A DNA stretch of 64,000 bases from Epinephelus fuscoguttatus (GCF_011397635.1 NC_064767.1:21378537-21442536); one strand, 5' to 3'. Positions 24,881-37,861 are shown, counted from the stretch's first letter. Numbers and translations: made by a program. Notes: generated by a model from the letters alone, not told the origin.

Positions 24881-26129
24881 GTAAAAGTTCAGTCAGGAAG
24901 ACAATACTTTTCATGCTTGTGCTGTAAGTTTTCCTTTACACCCTGCCATTCACTCTTAGCACATGCTCATTCACTATGTTTAGCTGTCATCGTCTGGGTC
25001 TGTCAACTGAGTCATCAGCTGCTTTCAGCCGATTCGCAATCAGCCAACAGCACAGTGACACACCTTCTCTGTCAGCCTATCATCTTACTGCTCCTCATTG
25101 TAAATATGGTTCTTTCTTGCTGCAGTTGTGCGCGCCCTCCACCTCCCCATCACAACCTGGCCTTTACGGATTCATCAGCCTCTTCGGCCTCAGCAGTCAG
25201 CAGTCTCGGAGTCATCAGCCACCTCCACCACCACCAGTGTCTGGACTCCAAGGGGAGATTTGTCCTGCTGCTGCTCACATGTTCCTCAAACACAAAATAT
25301 CTCCCTCTGGTGTCCAAGCACCAAACGACTTCTGTTAAATCTTAATCAGCACAAATCATCTGTTAATCTGCACACTCATATTTCATATCAAATATGATCT
25401 GTACGTCATTCTTCTGTCTCTCCTGATTGAAATGCACGTTCTACACCTGTGCATACTGCACATATGAAGTTTTGTGGTGCCAAAATAAACAAATAAGCTA
25501 AGCAGTTGAAATACTTTGTGTATCAGTCATCAAGAAAAGCAGAATGAGGGAGATAATTGGTGTGAAAATGAGTGGGCTGAATCACAGGCAGGAATTTACA
25601 TAAAAGACCAACACACCTGTTATTTAACTGTTGACGTAGCTTGATTTTGCCCATAGCTGACTATCTAAACATAAATCAGTTGAATAATTAATGGATTACA
25701 CAACAGATTGAGAGGCTGTGACTTTTCAAACTGGCAAAGATCAACAGTGTATAAGTAATATGTATCAAACAACTTTGTGTGGGCACTCACAAAACTAAAT
25801 AGTAAGTTAAACATGCTGATGTGTTCAGTTTGGGTTTCTCTAGTCTCCATTTAATGCAAGATTTGGACATATGCAACCGGTAAACGATTCACAACACTGT
25901 GAATGGACTAAAAAAGCAGTACCAAGTGACAGCTCAAGTGTGAGCAGATTAAACTGATATTGAATGTATGCAAGAAGTGTTGGCCTCTGCTCCTGGTTGC
26001 AGTTGACCTGCAGTGACCCGTGTGATAGCTTTCACAGATGCAGCCCGTGCACATGACAGATTTGAACTCTTTGCCAATATGCATTCATGAGTGGCATGGG
26101 TATCAGCGAATAGCCTGAGTAGGACTCGG

Positions 26130-26372
26130 CCATAGCAGCCAATCAGAGATCATTTCCTCATCGCGGCCTGTGGTGGTGCTCGCTGTGTATTTGTCCGCCG
26201 CGGCCTCCCTTGCTCGCCCCTGGCTGGGAAGTGTAACGGCGTGGAGGGGATGGTGTAAGAGGCACGGAGCTGTGAAACCAGCCCCCGGGAATGCAAAACT
26301 TTAGGGACTGAATTCAGCCACAAGACGCTTCTGTCTGCGCGCCCAAACACTCAGCATTTAACCTGGTTTCTC
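26130..26372 (+). promoter_or_regulatory. slc25a28 promoter and 5'UTR
   Basis: A CCAAT box (26139-26143, in 'gcagccaatcagag') is followed by a GC- and CpG-rich stretch (26160-26230) leading to the ATG at 26373. No TATA box is obvious, consistent with a housekeeping-type promoter. The exact start site cannot be read from sequence. Confidence 0.55.
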
Positions 26373-29300
26373 ATGGAAGCTGATGGATTTGTGAGGAGGC
26401 GTCGGATGACAGCGGAGAGCACAGGCAATGATCCCGGGGTTGCTGGTGCATCTGCCGGGGCAGAAGTTCGATGGCTGGGGGGCAGATTCTGGGGAGTTTC
26501 GGAAAGTATCGTGGGGAGCCTGACACCCCGGATCGGAGGGGAAACGGAGCTACAGACTGTTGATTTTATCCGCACTGCACAGGATGCACAGACAGAGGAC
26601 TCTGAACCAGACTATGAGGGTTTGCCACAGGGAGCCTCCACTAGCACCCACATGTTGGCTGGAGCTGTGGCCGGGATCATGGAGCACTGCCTCATGTTCC
26701 CCATCGACTGTGTCAAGGTAGCATAGCTCAGCGGCTAACCAGCTGACCACAGACGTTTTCTTTAATGAGCCTCGTTTGTATTGTGTGTGCTATTCTTGTA
26801 GTCAACATGTTTGTTAGCATTAGCTCGCTAACCTAAACACACTGCAGTGCTGGCGGCTGTGAGGACAAGGTCAGTCGGCTCAGTAGCATTGCACATCCCC
26901 TGCTAGCTAACCTGTTAGCATGCTAATATAAACTAACCGCCAGTGACGTTAGCCGCTGGCTAGTTATGACAACCGTTAGCAGGGTCAAACAGTGGGGTCC
27001 ATTTGGTCACATTGCGTAAAACTACAAAAACATCATCAAACCAATCTGCTGCCAAAGCCACAACTGAACTAACAGTACGTAGGTGATGGGTGTGTTATAT
27101 GTTAGCAACTTAACCACTTATAGGGTTAGCTAATGAGAGGAGCAACTTAATACCAGCTTCCTGGAGACCAAAACTACACACTCTCTGCACAAAAACAAGC
27201 TGCTGGTTGAATGTTGTTTTTAGTAACTTAAACACCGTCTGCCACTGTTATTGCAAGACACACAGACATTAATTACACTGCAGTTTGAGACCATTTGGCC
27301 CCTCCAGGTCACAGTAGAGCATCTGTTGCTTCTCTCCTAACACACAGCTTGGTCCTCACACACCCTAACTAATTCTTTACAAAGTTCTGTTGATCACATG
27401 TGAGTCATGCCACTTCACTACTACAGTTCTTATCATGTGGTCTTATTTGTTACACATTACTTTTTAACATGGCTATAGAGGTATGACCTGTTGCCCCGAG
27501 AGGTCAGCAAGATGGAGCCACGCTGCAGTGAGCGTGTTATGACACTGGCACAGGGTCAGAGACATGAGACAAGCAGCAGCCAGCTCATAGTCAGCTGTCC
27601 ATGTCAGACTGAAAAGCTGACATGCTTCATTCATGTCTCTCCCACCTGTAGTCCATCTCCGTCACATCCTGTCCAACCCTGAGTTTGAACAAAAGTAATG
27701 TTTACAGAGCCTCCACTAGTACACACTGCTACACCACACTGCTATTGCATCTCAAGTCGTGGAAGATTAGGGGCATAGTGACTCAGCAAAATGAAGCCTG
27801 CTGCACATAAACAGCTGCACATTTACACAGGAAACTGAGCAAAATTTGAGCTGCATCCAATGATTTCCTTTTTTTTATTTAGAGGATTCCCCCTACTTTA
27901 AATAAAGACTCTTCCTCCTGCATGATAAGCTTCTCACTCAAGAGATTGTTGTGTAATTATAGTTTAGAATAGCCTGTCATTTGCCTCAATGTATCTTAAA
28001 TCCCAGTAATTAGTTGTGGATTTAAAAGAGCGTGTTGCATTTGTACATCTGACAGAGTGTACACTGCACAGCGCACACGACTGGAGTTTCAAATGAATTG
28101 ATAGAAATCAAGAATCCCTCATTGTGTGCTTTAAAGAAGGGCGGATGTAGTGTTTGCATTCAGCACAAAGGTCATTGCTTTCTCCATTTGCAAACATACC
28201 ATAGTTAAACAAACTCTCATCATAGCTGTTACATTCACAAGACATTCATGCCTGCGGTTGTACAAAGGAAGTGAGTATTTAAATTTCAGTCTCTTTTTAC
28301 TATTGTGCAAAGAGATCTGGATGAAGTAACCTGATGCATATTCTTGTACCACTATTAGCTGCCTCTCTTTGGGCTCTGCATTCCACAGCTGTAGTATATA
28401 GAGACATGAGGCCATGTTTATGCTAAGCTAGAGCACTACATGCACACACACAGTGGGGTGTAAGTTTGTCCATTCAGCTGGAAGTTTGGTATTCAGAGAT
28501 TGTGCCACTGCTTGTTCCTCAGAGCAGACGCACTCATCCAGTGCGACCCCAGGCAACCCTCTCTCATGCCAGATAGCAGGTGACTGAACACGGATCCCCG
28601 GCACTTCTTTGGAGAATGTTTCTATAGTGTTACTTATCTCAGTGTGCATGTGTGTGTGTTCAGAGGAAGAGCGAAAGGTGTGCTTCAGGGTCAGTGGGGA
28701 AAAGAGGCTTACAGGAAGTCAGCTTATGTCCCCTTGTGACCTTGGAGCTCGTAACGCAGTACTTCCTTCTATTCAATTATGCATGTACACAACACACAAT
28801 GTCGAAAACCTCATTTCCCTCATTTGACCCCTTCTTCACACTGCAGTCTATTCAGAACTCTTATTATTCTTTGCAGATCGTAAGATCAAATTATGCATTA
28901 CATGCTATTTTTATATTAACGCCTGGTCTAATTAGTTTAAGGTCAAAAGTGTAGGTCTTCTTTTTTTTTTAACATGAGGGGGCACACATATCAAACATGA
29001 AACATTTTTGAGCATTAAACACTCAATTTCCTGCATTCTGGGGAATCTTTCTGTGCTGATTTTCACCTTTATGCATCAAAATATGGTGTAAATATCTTTA
29101 ATTTTGTCAAAATAAAAGCCCTCCGCTGCCTTCATGTTTTATTGGGTGAGGGCACAAAAGCACATGTTCTAAATATTGAGGACAACGTGTCCCCTGCTCC
29201 CTCCCTGAAACTTACACCTATGTTTAAGATATTACCAAACTTAGTACCTACCCCCTGTGGGTGGGGAGGGAGCACACACTGTTGACTTCAAACTTTGCTG

Positions 29301-31557
29301 CATTCTACCTTTCCGTCTTTTCCAGACACGCATGCAGAGCCTCCAGCCCGACCCTGCAGCCCGTTACAGGAACGTCATGGACGCTCTTCGCCGAATTGTA
29401 GCCACGGAGGGAGTCTGGCGGCCGATGAGGGGGCTGAATGCGACAGCGGTTGGGGCGGGACCTGCCCATGCCCTGTATTTTGCCAGCTATGAGAAACTCA
29501 AAAAGACTCTAAGTGATGTCATTCACCCAGGGGCTAACAGTCATTTGGCTAATGGTACCATAAAACATGCACATACACACATTCACAGTGGCATGTACCG
29601 TAGATGTACACATCATGTATGGCTACCTTAACTTTGAGATCATGATAAGATAGATTGATACGTAGGACTTGTCCAACTCCAACCCTAATGCCAAGCACCA
29701 TCAGTGTGAGCTCTATGAAGCTGCTGACTCAGCCCAGTCCATGTTTAGCGCAGACATGGCCTGACCAGTTCCTAAAAATCCTCAGCAGGCCATCAAATGG
29801 GATAGGGCCCTCTCATAGCTACACTAGTAGGTTGTAGGGAAGTCCCAAGGTCAGCTGTTGATCTGTTGCTGGCTTCTAGGAAAGTTTAACAGTTTGGCTG
29901 GCTACAAAATAGAAACAGATTTAACCCATAGACTCAATTTGAAAGCCTTACTCTGAATGTCAACCATTGCCTTATTCCCTGTTCTCCCTACTCTCTCTTT
30001 CTTCCCTCTTTTCCAGTTTAGTGGGAGGCTGGGTAAGTCCTCTTTCTCCCATCTCCTCTGCTCTCTCTCCTCTCTTTGTCCTGTCTTTTTAAGCTTTTGA
30101 GTTTCAGTTTGAATTTCTCAGAAGAGCAATGGACTGCTTTGTCCACTAGGTGTCTCTCTTTGCTCAGGTTTGGCTGCCTGAATTCAGTCAGTGGTGATCT
30201 CTAGTGTAAACCTGTGCAGTTTGCTGAATATGCACCAATTCTGCTATGAAGATATGTATTGTTTTGAGCATGACATCTGCAACTTTTAGGATCAGGCAGT
30301 GAAGGCTGAGACATGATCAAAAAGGATTCTTACTGTTGCAAATGAAAATGATTTTTCCCTCTCATTTCTATGCCTCTTTGCTGTCGTCTCCTCTGCTTTC
30401 CTTCTGTTTTCTTTATGATTTTGTCAATGCGTAGTAATTTCCAAGGTGTATTTGTTTTAGGAACAGCTGGGTGTGTGGCCACTCTGCTTCACGATGCAGT
30501 CATGAACCCAGCTGAAGGTAAGGAAACATCTGACTTTGCATTTCCTTTTGCCTTTAACCACAGGATTAAGACATTTATGTTCTCAAAACAAAAGTTTGCC
30601 ATGTAGATACTTCAGTGAAGAAACATACAGGTGCCACGCCTGGGCCAACCATCTTCACATGTTGGCCTTAACCGTGTTGTCTCACAGACTGACTTCCACA
30701 GCTGCCTCCAGTCCACCTGCCCAGACATGTTAGTAGAAGGACACTGGTCCTCGTATGCAGCTGTTGGATGGGATGCAGCTGTCTGAGCAAACTCTATTAG
30801 AGTGACACACTACATCCTTGTGTGTGTTTATTGAAACTTTGTGTGCTTTAAGAACAGATTTACAGTAAGTAATAGCTCACTAATTCCTTTTTTTTCTCTT
30901 TTCTGTCTTTGCCATCTTCGCACGCGGACCTTTGACTTCTTGGCTGTCTACTCCATCAATACGTCCACCCATGTTTCCTCAGTTGTGAAGCAGCGCATGC
31001 AGATGTATAACTCGCCCTACCGCGGCGTGATGGACTGTGTACGCGCCGTGTGGCATAACGAGGGCCCTGCTGCATTTTACCGCAGCTACACCACCCAGCT
31101 CACCATGAACGTGCCCTTCCAAGCGCTCCACTTCATGACCTATGAGTACCTCCAGGAGCTGCTCAACCCCCACAGACAGTACAATCCCTCGTCCCACATG
31201 TTGTCCGGAGCTTTGGCCGGAGCCATTGCGGCTGCAGCCACCACGCCTCTGGACGTCTGTAAGACCCTGCTCAACACCCAGGAGTCTCTAGCCCTCAGCT
31301 CCCTGCCTTCTGGCCAAGGCCCTGGCCAGGGCCAAGGCCAAGGAGCCCACAGACACATCACAGGCCTGGCCCACGCCTTCCGGACAGTTTACAGGCTGGG
31401 CGGCCTGAAGGGCTTCTTCAAGGGAGTCCAGGCGAGGGTCATCTACCAGATGCCCTCTACAGCCATCAGCTGGTCAGTCTATGAGTTCTTTAAATATGGA
31501 CTCACCAAGCACCAGCATGACAAGAGGAGAACACAGCACATGGAGGCTGAGATTTAG
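26373..31557 (+). CDS. slc25a28: slc25a28, mitoferrin-2: mitochondrial inner-membrane iron importer
   Basis: Four exons join in frame: 26373-26717, 29326-29554, 30461-30517 and 30983-31557 (1206 nt, 401 residues). This is an SLC25 carrier with three repeats, each carrying the P-x-D/E-x-x-K signature: FPIDCVK (end of exon 1), NPAEVVK (exon 3/4 junction) and TPLDVCK (exon 4). Diagnostic text includes [70 protein letters not shown] and [37 protein letters not shown] and ESLALSS favour mitoferrin-2 over mitoferrin-1 (slc25a37: PVDSVK, LSPDPKAQY). Mitoferrins carry ferrous iron into the matrix for haem and Fe-S synthesis. The N-terminal about 85 residues are a variable, partly basic leader. An added Gly/Gln-rich tract ([11 protein letters not shown]) sits in the loop after TPLDVCK. 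Introns are 2.6, 0.9 and 0.5 kb. Confidence 0.96.
28965..29170. repeat. Dispersed repeat, copy 2 of a local pair (slc25a28 intron 1)
   Basis: Shorter relative of the element at 24200-24880, with the same ordered words ('acacatatcaaa', 'gagcattaaacactc', 'atgcatcaaaatatg', 'aaaataaaagccctc'). It ends about 150 bp before exon 2 of slc25a28. Confidence 0.5.
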
Positions 31558-32960
31558 ATATCTCCTCTAATATTGTTCTGCCCTCCCAGTGAGGACACGC
31601 TAAAATCAGTACGCACATAGAATCTGACTAAAGTACCCCTCAATTGTCCCATCCCTTACAGACATAGCAGATCAGAAAGACCTCTTCATAGCTATAATTC
31701 AGCGACACTATTTCAAGACTAGGTTTGGTTTGAGTTAGGTTTTTTTCTCCCCTCTAGAAGAAAGCATTTTCACAGTGTTATAGAACTTACGTTAATTTTG
31801 AGGATTTTTTTAAGTCATTCTAGTGACCACTACGTTTGTCTAAGCTGAGGAAAAATGTCATGAACGCACACGTTTTGAGTTGGAAAGGTAGTCAGCAGAG
31901 GGCAGTAGTGTTACTTTGTTAACTCTCTCTTAGTTCCATGGGCTTTGCTGTCCTAGGACCAGATTTTTATTTTCACTAATCCAATTCTTGGGTTTGCGAA
32001 TGGAAATTATAACTGACTCCTTATCTGGCCCCCCTGTCTGAATATTTAAATACACTTTAAAAAAAAAAATCCCACAGTAACCCTAGACAAGAGAAATTCA
32101 CTCTCAAGTTTTGGCTACACAGGCATTCAGTTCCTTATCAAAATTTCTTATTGATTTGGTCCAATTTAAAAGTGTCTTAGCTGTTTGGAATCAAAAGCAA
32201 ACTGACCCTTACGCACATTAATTTTCTGCATGAATCAGTACCCAGATACCCTTTGTCGAAATGTAATGGAGCCCTTTCAACATTGCAAGTAAAAGTTGAC
32301 AGCAAAAGTTAAAGTCTATCTCTTTGATGCACTTTAACTTCATCTGATTAGTCGAACTGTGTAATTTAAAATGGAGTCCAGCAGTATTTTATGGTTTCAC
32401 TGGTTACCAAAAAGACCATAGACCAGATTTGGGTTTCCCTTTTTTTTTTGCTACTGACTTCTATATTTTTTTCTCTTAACAGAAAATACAAATATCCAGT
32501 CTCTCTGGGGTATCTGAAGAGTGTGTTTAATTTATTTTTAATAATCTAGATTCCTTAAATTATATTTTTTTTATTTCCAGCAAATACATTACTTCAAACA
32601 TTCTCTTTTGTTTTCACCTGTTCATGCGTTTAATTCACCCTTGGATCATCCAAATACTCACCATTAATGCCTTGTGTAGGTGTTTGGCAGAGCAGACCAG
32701 GGCAGCATTAAGACATATCTGTGCATTAACTGTAGCTATCAGCCTGTTTTCAGCTTGTGAACTACTGAGTTTTAATATCCGTGCTTGATGGCAAAGGTTG
32801 TGTACGTTGTACTTGCCCAGAAGGAGATCAGTATCCCACAAGATGTATCTGTACGCCCATTGAGTACACATAAATGGAAGCTGTCATTCTCATCGATTGA
32901 TGTCTGATTGTTTCCGACACTGAATTGCACTCGTTGAATAAAGACTGAGCAGTGGGGCTC
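31558..32960 (+). other. slc25a28 3'UTR with polyadenylation signal
   Basis: About 1.4 kb of AT-rich non-coding sequence after the stop, with long T- and A-tracts. The clearest poly(A) signal is AATAAA at 32937-32942 ('ttgaataaagactgag'), about 1380 nt past the stop, followed by GT-rich sequence. The 3'UTR end is inferred from this. Confidence 0.6.
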
Positions 32961-34129
32961 TCCTTGCTGCTCGTAAATGATGGGAGCTGTTATGATTTCT
33001 TTAAATGTTTCTGAATACTTTGCTACGTGAAGATGACTTAGACTGTTCTTGCCTATTTACCGGTCATTACAAATACAGTAAGTCCATATTGTCATGATAA
33101 TCTGGGTGGGTATACAAGATCTTACGTCTTTGTTTTGCTGGTGAATAGAAACCAAAGAATGGGATGGATGAAAAGGAGGCAGTGCCCGAAGTCACATCTG
33201 TACTGCCAGAAACACACGGTGAGTTTGTGTTTTCAGGTATTTATTTTTAGTTTGAGGCAGGTACAGTTGTTTAGTCTTGAGCACAGGTGCAGATTTCAAC
33301 TTTGACCCTCAAGACTGAAAACACAATTTGAACTTGTGGACACACAGCGTGCGTACAAACAGCTGGGATGGTAAAGCTTTGGAATTCAACAAATGATGCG
33401 GGATCATGTAAACTTTGATGACTTTAGAAAGCAAAATTTGTTGTTGGTATGGTCCTGAGAGGTAGATTGGATGTTGCAAATGTATATTAGTGGCTAAAAA
33501 GACAACGAAGAGGCAACAAGCCTGACATAAAAATCCTTAAAACTATATTAGCACAAATGTAGAGTAATGTTGATAGTGTATAGCTTTGAAAATACAATTC
33601 AAACAAAGTCCTTTACTTTCTTGTCATTCTGCTATAACAGAATGACTAGCTATCAGGCTATCAGGCCTCTATGCCTTTAGGACTTGTGATCATGCTCATC
33701 TTTCTCCAGTGGAAAGAGGAGCTTTGAGACACTGGAATTCTCATTTTGAAGCAGTGGAGCTCACTGACACTTCTGCAGAGGGTCCTGGAAACATGCATTC
33801 CCACTGAATGTGAGCAATCCGTGCAGTTAGAAATGCATCTGTTTGAAAGTATAATCTTTGGAAGGATATAAAGTTTGGAATAACATGCTAAAATATTTAA
33901 TCTTACATGTGAACAAAAGCATGTTAAATGTTTTTTAATTATTATTTTGAACTGTGTACAAAATTACATTATATAACAAGACTCCTGCAATTATGTTTAA
34001 TATAAACCAACTGCATTTAATAGTGTCAGGTGATTGCACCAGGTAGAGTCTGTAAACTCATTAACCAGCAATTATTATTATTTGCATGGTAAATTGCTGT
34101 TCAGATCATGAAAAGATTTGCCTGCTCTT
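32961..34129. other. Intergenic, nothing recognised
   Basis: AT-rich sequence downstream of slc25a28 with no convincing exon, RNA gene or repeat family that I can name. Confidence 0.5.
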
Positions 34130-34512
34130 AAAGGGACAGTTCACCCAAAATCAAAAATACATATTTTTCCCCTTATCTGTAGATTTATAAGTCTTGATTG
34201 TTTTGGTGTGAGTTGCAGAGTGTTGGAGATATCTGCTGTAGAGCTGTCTGCCTTCTTCTTCTGCAAGTGGTATTGTGCAGTAGGAGTACACTCATGATTT
34301 CTGGAAAGAGTTTTTTTTAAATGTATTTTTTGGCACTTTGAACACCAAGCCAAGTGCCATGTAACTCCATTGCATTGGAGAGAAGGCAGACATCTCTACG
34401 GCTGATATCTCCAACACTCAGCAACTCACACCAAAACTATCTAGATTGATAAATAGCACTATGTAAGATGAAAAATATGTATTTTGGATTTTGGGGTGAA
34501 CTGCCCCTTCAA
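34130..34512. mobile_element. MITE-like palindromic DNA element
   Basis: The ends are imperfect inverted repeats: 'aagggacagttcacccaaaa' at the left, and at the right 'ttttggggtgaactgcccctt', whose complement matches it. Inner parts also mirror each other ('gtgagttgcagagtgttgga' against 'caacactcagcaactcacac'). Such short non-coding teleost elements are derived from DNA transposons. No open frame is seen. Confidence 0.75.
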
Positions 34513-35237
34513 ACTCCCTGGCTTGGAATAATAGTGAATCATATACAGTCACTGTAGACAGTCATGACATGTTCACGTTATCGCTCTATCGGTGAAAAAA
34601 TGAAACAGATAACAGCAAAATCCTTCAGTTAGAATCTGTGGACACGTCAGTTCCAAAGAAGCAAGTTCAACACTCCTACAAATTGTGGTGAGGAGTGACA
34701 GCTCCACCACCTCAGCCTCTATACACACACAGACACATATTCACACCCATGCTTGTCAGGGAGACACCTGTTCAAACAGGGAGTGTTAATGAACCGTCTC
34801 TGTCTCTCTCCAACTATCTATGCATGCATGTGTACAGTATGTGTGGCCTGTCTCAGTCATACGCTGTTAGAATGGTGTGTTTGTGTGGCTCTCTCTTTCC
34901 TCTACTGATTCTCAGCCAGCCAGAGCTTGTCTACTGAGTCTCGAATGAAACTCATGAGAGACTGACTGACAGGCTTTACATGAGAAGGAAAGGTATTAAG
35001 TACCTACTGTGAACTGCTGTGATACAGAAACTGTAGAAACTGGATGTTATATGTCACTCAAGTGTGAATCTTGTCTGCTGTGCTATCTCTGCATGTATTT
35101 CCCTGTCTGTGTGTCTGTGTGTGGGAGAGACTGGGACTGAGCCTGTCTGCTCCAGATCTCAGCAGTCTGAGAGGAGTAAACTATTTAGTCTGGTCATTTA
35201 GCCCTCTCTTTCTCACTCTGTTTGTGTAAGCATGCAT

Positions 35238-35241
<4 letters not shown>

Positions 35242-35301
<60 letters not shown>
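35242..35301. repeat. (GT)n microsatellite
   Basis: About 30 uninterrupted GT units, the longest dinucleotide tract in the window. Confidence 0.98.
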
Positions 35302-35334
35302 ATTTTGTCCCCACACAGTGGTGCAAGCAGATTG

Positions 35335-36240
35335 TTTACTTAAGTAAAAATGACTAAGTTATGACTAAAAGTCCTGCATTCAAAACTATTGGCATTAAAA
35401 TATAGCCTACTTAAAACATCAAAAGTAGAAGGGAATACTATACTACACTACTATTTTTTTTACTATTTTTTTATACTACAGTATAAAACATGCATACTCT
35501 CCTAATCATCAATCAAGTGCACACACTGCTGTCCCAAAAATACTATCGCTCATTATGTCATTATTATTATTGTATTGTATGTCATGACTATTGTTGTATT
35601 GTCATTATGACTACTTTCACCTTTTATTTGTCTGTATAAACCTGTAACTTGCATGTGCTGTCTGACTGGTCGGGGTGGGGGATTTTGTTTCTGTATTTTG
35701 TATTGTCTATGTTTAAAAGCAATAAAATGCGTTTAAAAAAAAAAATACTATCGCTGACCCAAAAAAATAAACAAAACTGAATATTTATTTGATTTAACAA
35801 TATTACCTGCAGATCATGAGACGTGACACAACAGGCCCTGTGAGGTGCACTTGACAGGTGTAACTGTGATAGGCTCTTAGAGTAAATAATTCCAACTGAC
35901 ATGTAGACGATGCAGAGGGATGCCATCAAGCAGTTGACAATCTTGCATATCCTTGTGCAAGCAAATTAGGTAATGGGCCAATTTCAAAATGACATAATAT
36001 TGGATTATAATTATTGATGCATTACATCACTTAATGTTGCAGCTGGTGAGGGTGGAGTTAATATACTGCCTTAATCCATATACTTATTAGTTGATTTATA
36101 TTTTGTATCAAGAATATGAATCTGCAAAGTAACTAATCTTATAAAAAATGTAGTGGAGTATAAAGTGACATAAAATGGAAATACTAAAATGAAGTACAAG
36201 TGCCTTAAAATTATATTTTAAAAAAGTACAATACAATACC
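35335..36240. repeat. Older dispersed repeat, interrupted by a retroposon
   Basis: The left part (35335-35460) has 'acttaagtaaaaatgacta' and 'aagtcctgcattcaaaa'. The right part (36000-36240) has 'tgtagtggagtataaagtg' and 'aagtacaagtgcctt'. Both word sets belong to a repeat I recognise as frequent in teleosts, normally about 450 bp long. Between them lies foreign sequence including the element at 35551-35740. Confidence 0.5.
35551..35740 (+). mobile_element. 5'-truncated LINE-like 3' tail with target-site duplication
   Basis: The segment ends in 'gcaataaaatgcgttt' plus a run of A. It is flanked by the direct repeat 'aaaaatactatcgct' (about 35536-35550 and 35741-35755). A poly(A) end with AATAAA and a 15-bp target duplication is the hallmark of LINE-driven insertion. 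Only a short 3' fragment is present, with no coding sequence. The family is uncertain; an L1-like clade is possible. Confidence 0.75.
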
Positions 36241-36599
36241 TTCTGTATCTTTAAGGATTGTGAACATGATTGGTTGTCAGTAGATGTAATTAGCCAATCA
36301 AAAGCCTGGAGTAGCGGTGTGGGCGGGGCTAACCCCTGACCTTCGAGTTTGAAATTGTTTGTGTGAAGTGGGAGCTCCGTGTTGTCAGCTGAACAGCTGT
36401 GGTTATCAGTGTTTAGGAGGAAATATTTCGACTTTGCGGTTATGTAAAAAATGGCAGCTACTAAATTATTTAATGAACATGTCAAAGGAAATATCCAGAG
36501 CAATATATTCAAGGAAACTGCCGTTGTACGCGGTAAAAGTAGCCTAATATAAAAAGGCGTAGGAGCTACTGGTGTCATGTCACTGAGCAGCTGAAACAA

Positions 36600-36773
36600 A
36601 ATAAAAATAGGAAATGTCACTTCCAAAAACATCTCGCAATACGAAGAGACAACAGACCGGATCGAACGTGGCTTCACTGTCACCGGACTGAATCATCTCC
36701 ATCTTCATCTTCAACACAGGCCGCCTGCGCCTTGCTAAAATGGCGGCATCTCCACCACAAGCCATCCACCAGG
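36600..36773 (+). other. Orphan first-exon-like site: ATG, short reading frame, donor
   Basis: At 36738 'aaaatggcggc' begins an ATG frame reading MAASPPQAIHQ, ended by a consensus donor (cag/gtaagat, intron from 36772). The 'AAnATGGCGGC' context is the known YY1 binding motif, which often overlaps start sites of housekeeping genes. The 130 bp upstream are richer in CpG than their surroundings. I could not find a matching downstream exon, so this could be the first exon of an unrecognised gene, a non-coding transcript or chance. Confidence 0.35.
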
Positions 36774-37615
36774 TAAGATAAAATACTCCGTAAACGCCCG
36801 CCGTGGCTGTTAATGACAATAAATGTTTTGGTTATTAATAGTAAATATGATGCGGTGTTCTTGAGACTGCTGGTTGTCTCTGTTTGTTGGCTCTGCCTTT
36901 AGAGCAGCTAATATTATATGCTTGTACAAGTTCATGTGAGGTCGTAAACATTAAGTATGTGGTTTTATTAAAGTTTGTTTTGGTCTGGTTGTTTTGGCTT
37001 TGGCTTTGTTGGTTTGGTAGGTAGCCTAGGCTACTTATCTCAGCTGTCATTTTGTACTCCCAGAGTTTATGACACTTTCACCTGCTGCTGAATGCATGTT
37101 AGGGCCTAATGTGGCAAGTCTCATGATCTGGGAGTAATCCCTTTTTTGGGGAGGGCCCATCAGTTTAGTAGATCTGGGATAGCAGTGTGTGCACTTGAGT
37201 GATAATGTGGAGAACATGCATGTACCATACTGTATAATATTCATCCATTTCTGGTCTGAATGAAATGCAGAGGCAAAAAAATACTCTTCTTAGTAGTCTG
37301 TGATATTGGCCTTCTCTGCTCTTTTCTTCTCTGTATGAAAACAAAAATCACGCTTCTTGTCACTGGACATTCAAAAAATGTGTGTCTCTGTCAAAGGTGT
37401 CAAGTAGACAAGTAGTGGCCTATGTGTGATAAAATAATCACAGCTCAGAGGTCCACATATCACCCCTTTTCTGGAGTTTTCAGCCTCATGTTACAGTCTT
37501 CATCAGCAAAGGGATCTGCGGTCATGTGTATGGAATTTTGGTCATGTGATCACAGGTGGTCACGCATGTGGGGAGATCTCATCCCTCATGTCTGTTCAAG
37601 GATAGTCTTTGGTAC

Positions 37616-37861
37616 CAGGGGTCTCATTTATAAACATTGTACGCCCAAAATGAGGCCTGAAAGAGACGTACGCCACTTCCCACGCCAAAGTTGTGATCTG
37701 TACAAATGGACGTGATGGGAGAAACTTTGACCCATGGTGAGGTGGAAGGCCTGATTGTGGAAACTGTCAAATATTTTTTAGCACACGCCACTTTTTGGCT
37801 TTTGTCTGTACTTATATTTTTAGTATGGATCCTAAGCATTGTTTTATAAATGAGACCCCAG
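37616..37861. mobile_element. Short element with terminal inverted repeats
   Basis: Left end 'caggggtctcatttataaac'; right end 'gttttataaatgagacccca', its inverted complement with small differences. The 246-bp body carries paired 'acgcc' words. This is a MITE-type non-autonomous DNA element. The sequence after the right end (37862-38000) is unlike it. Confidence 0.7.

Larger units (their letters stand above)
21441..26129. other. Intergenic region between pyroxd2 copy B and slc25a28
   Basis: No gene recognised. It contains two dispersed repeats (about 23625-23995 and 24200-24880, listed separately), a repeat-free block at 22870-23330, and an A-tract at 22350. A stretch at about 25060-25510 ends in overlapping AATAAA-like words (25485-25496) but has no recognisable coding exon upstream. 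Confidence 0.5.

Noticed and set aside
24857-25345. 162-residue plus-strand open frame with downstream AATAAA
   Set aside because: Composition is low-complexity Ser/His/Leu with no domain; overlapping frames are equally open. Possibly a non-coding repeat.
26373-31557. Assignment as slc25a37 (mitoferrin-1)
   Set aside because: [17 protein letters not shown] and VIHPG match mitoferrin-2; mitoferrin-1 has PVDSVK and LSPDPKAQY.
36108-36683. 191-residue minus-strand open frame
   Set aside because: It overlaps an AT-rich dispersed repeat and has no domain or codon pattern of a real gene.
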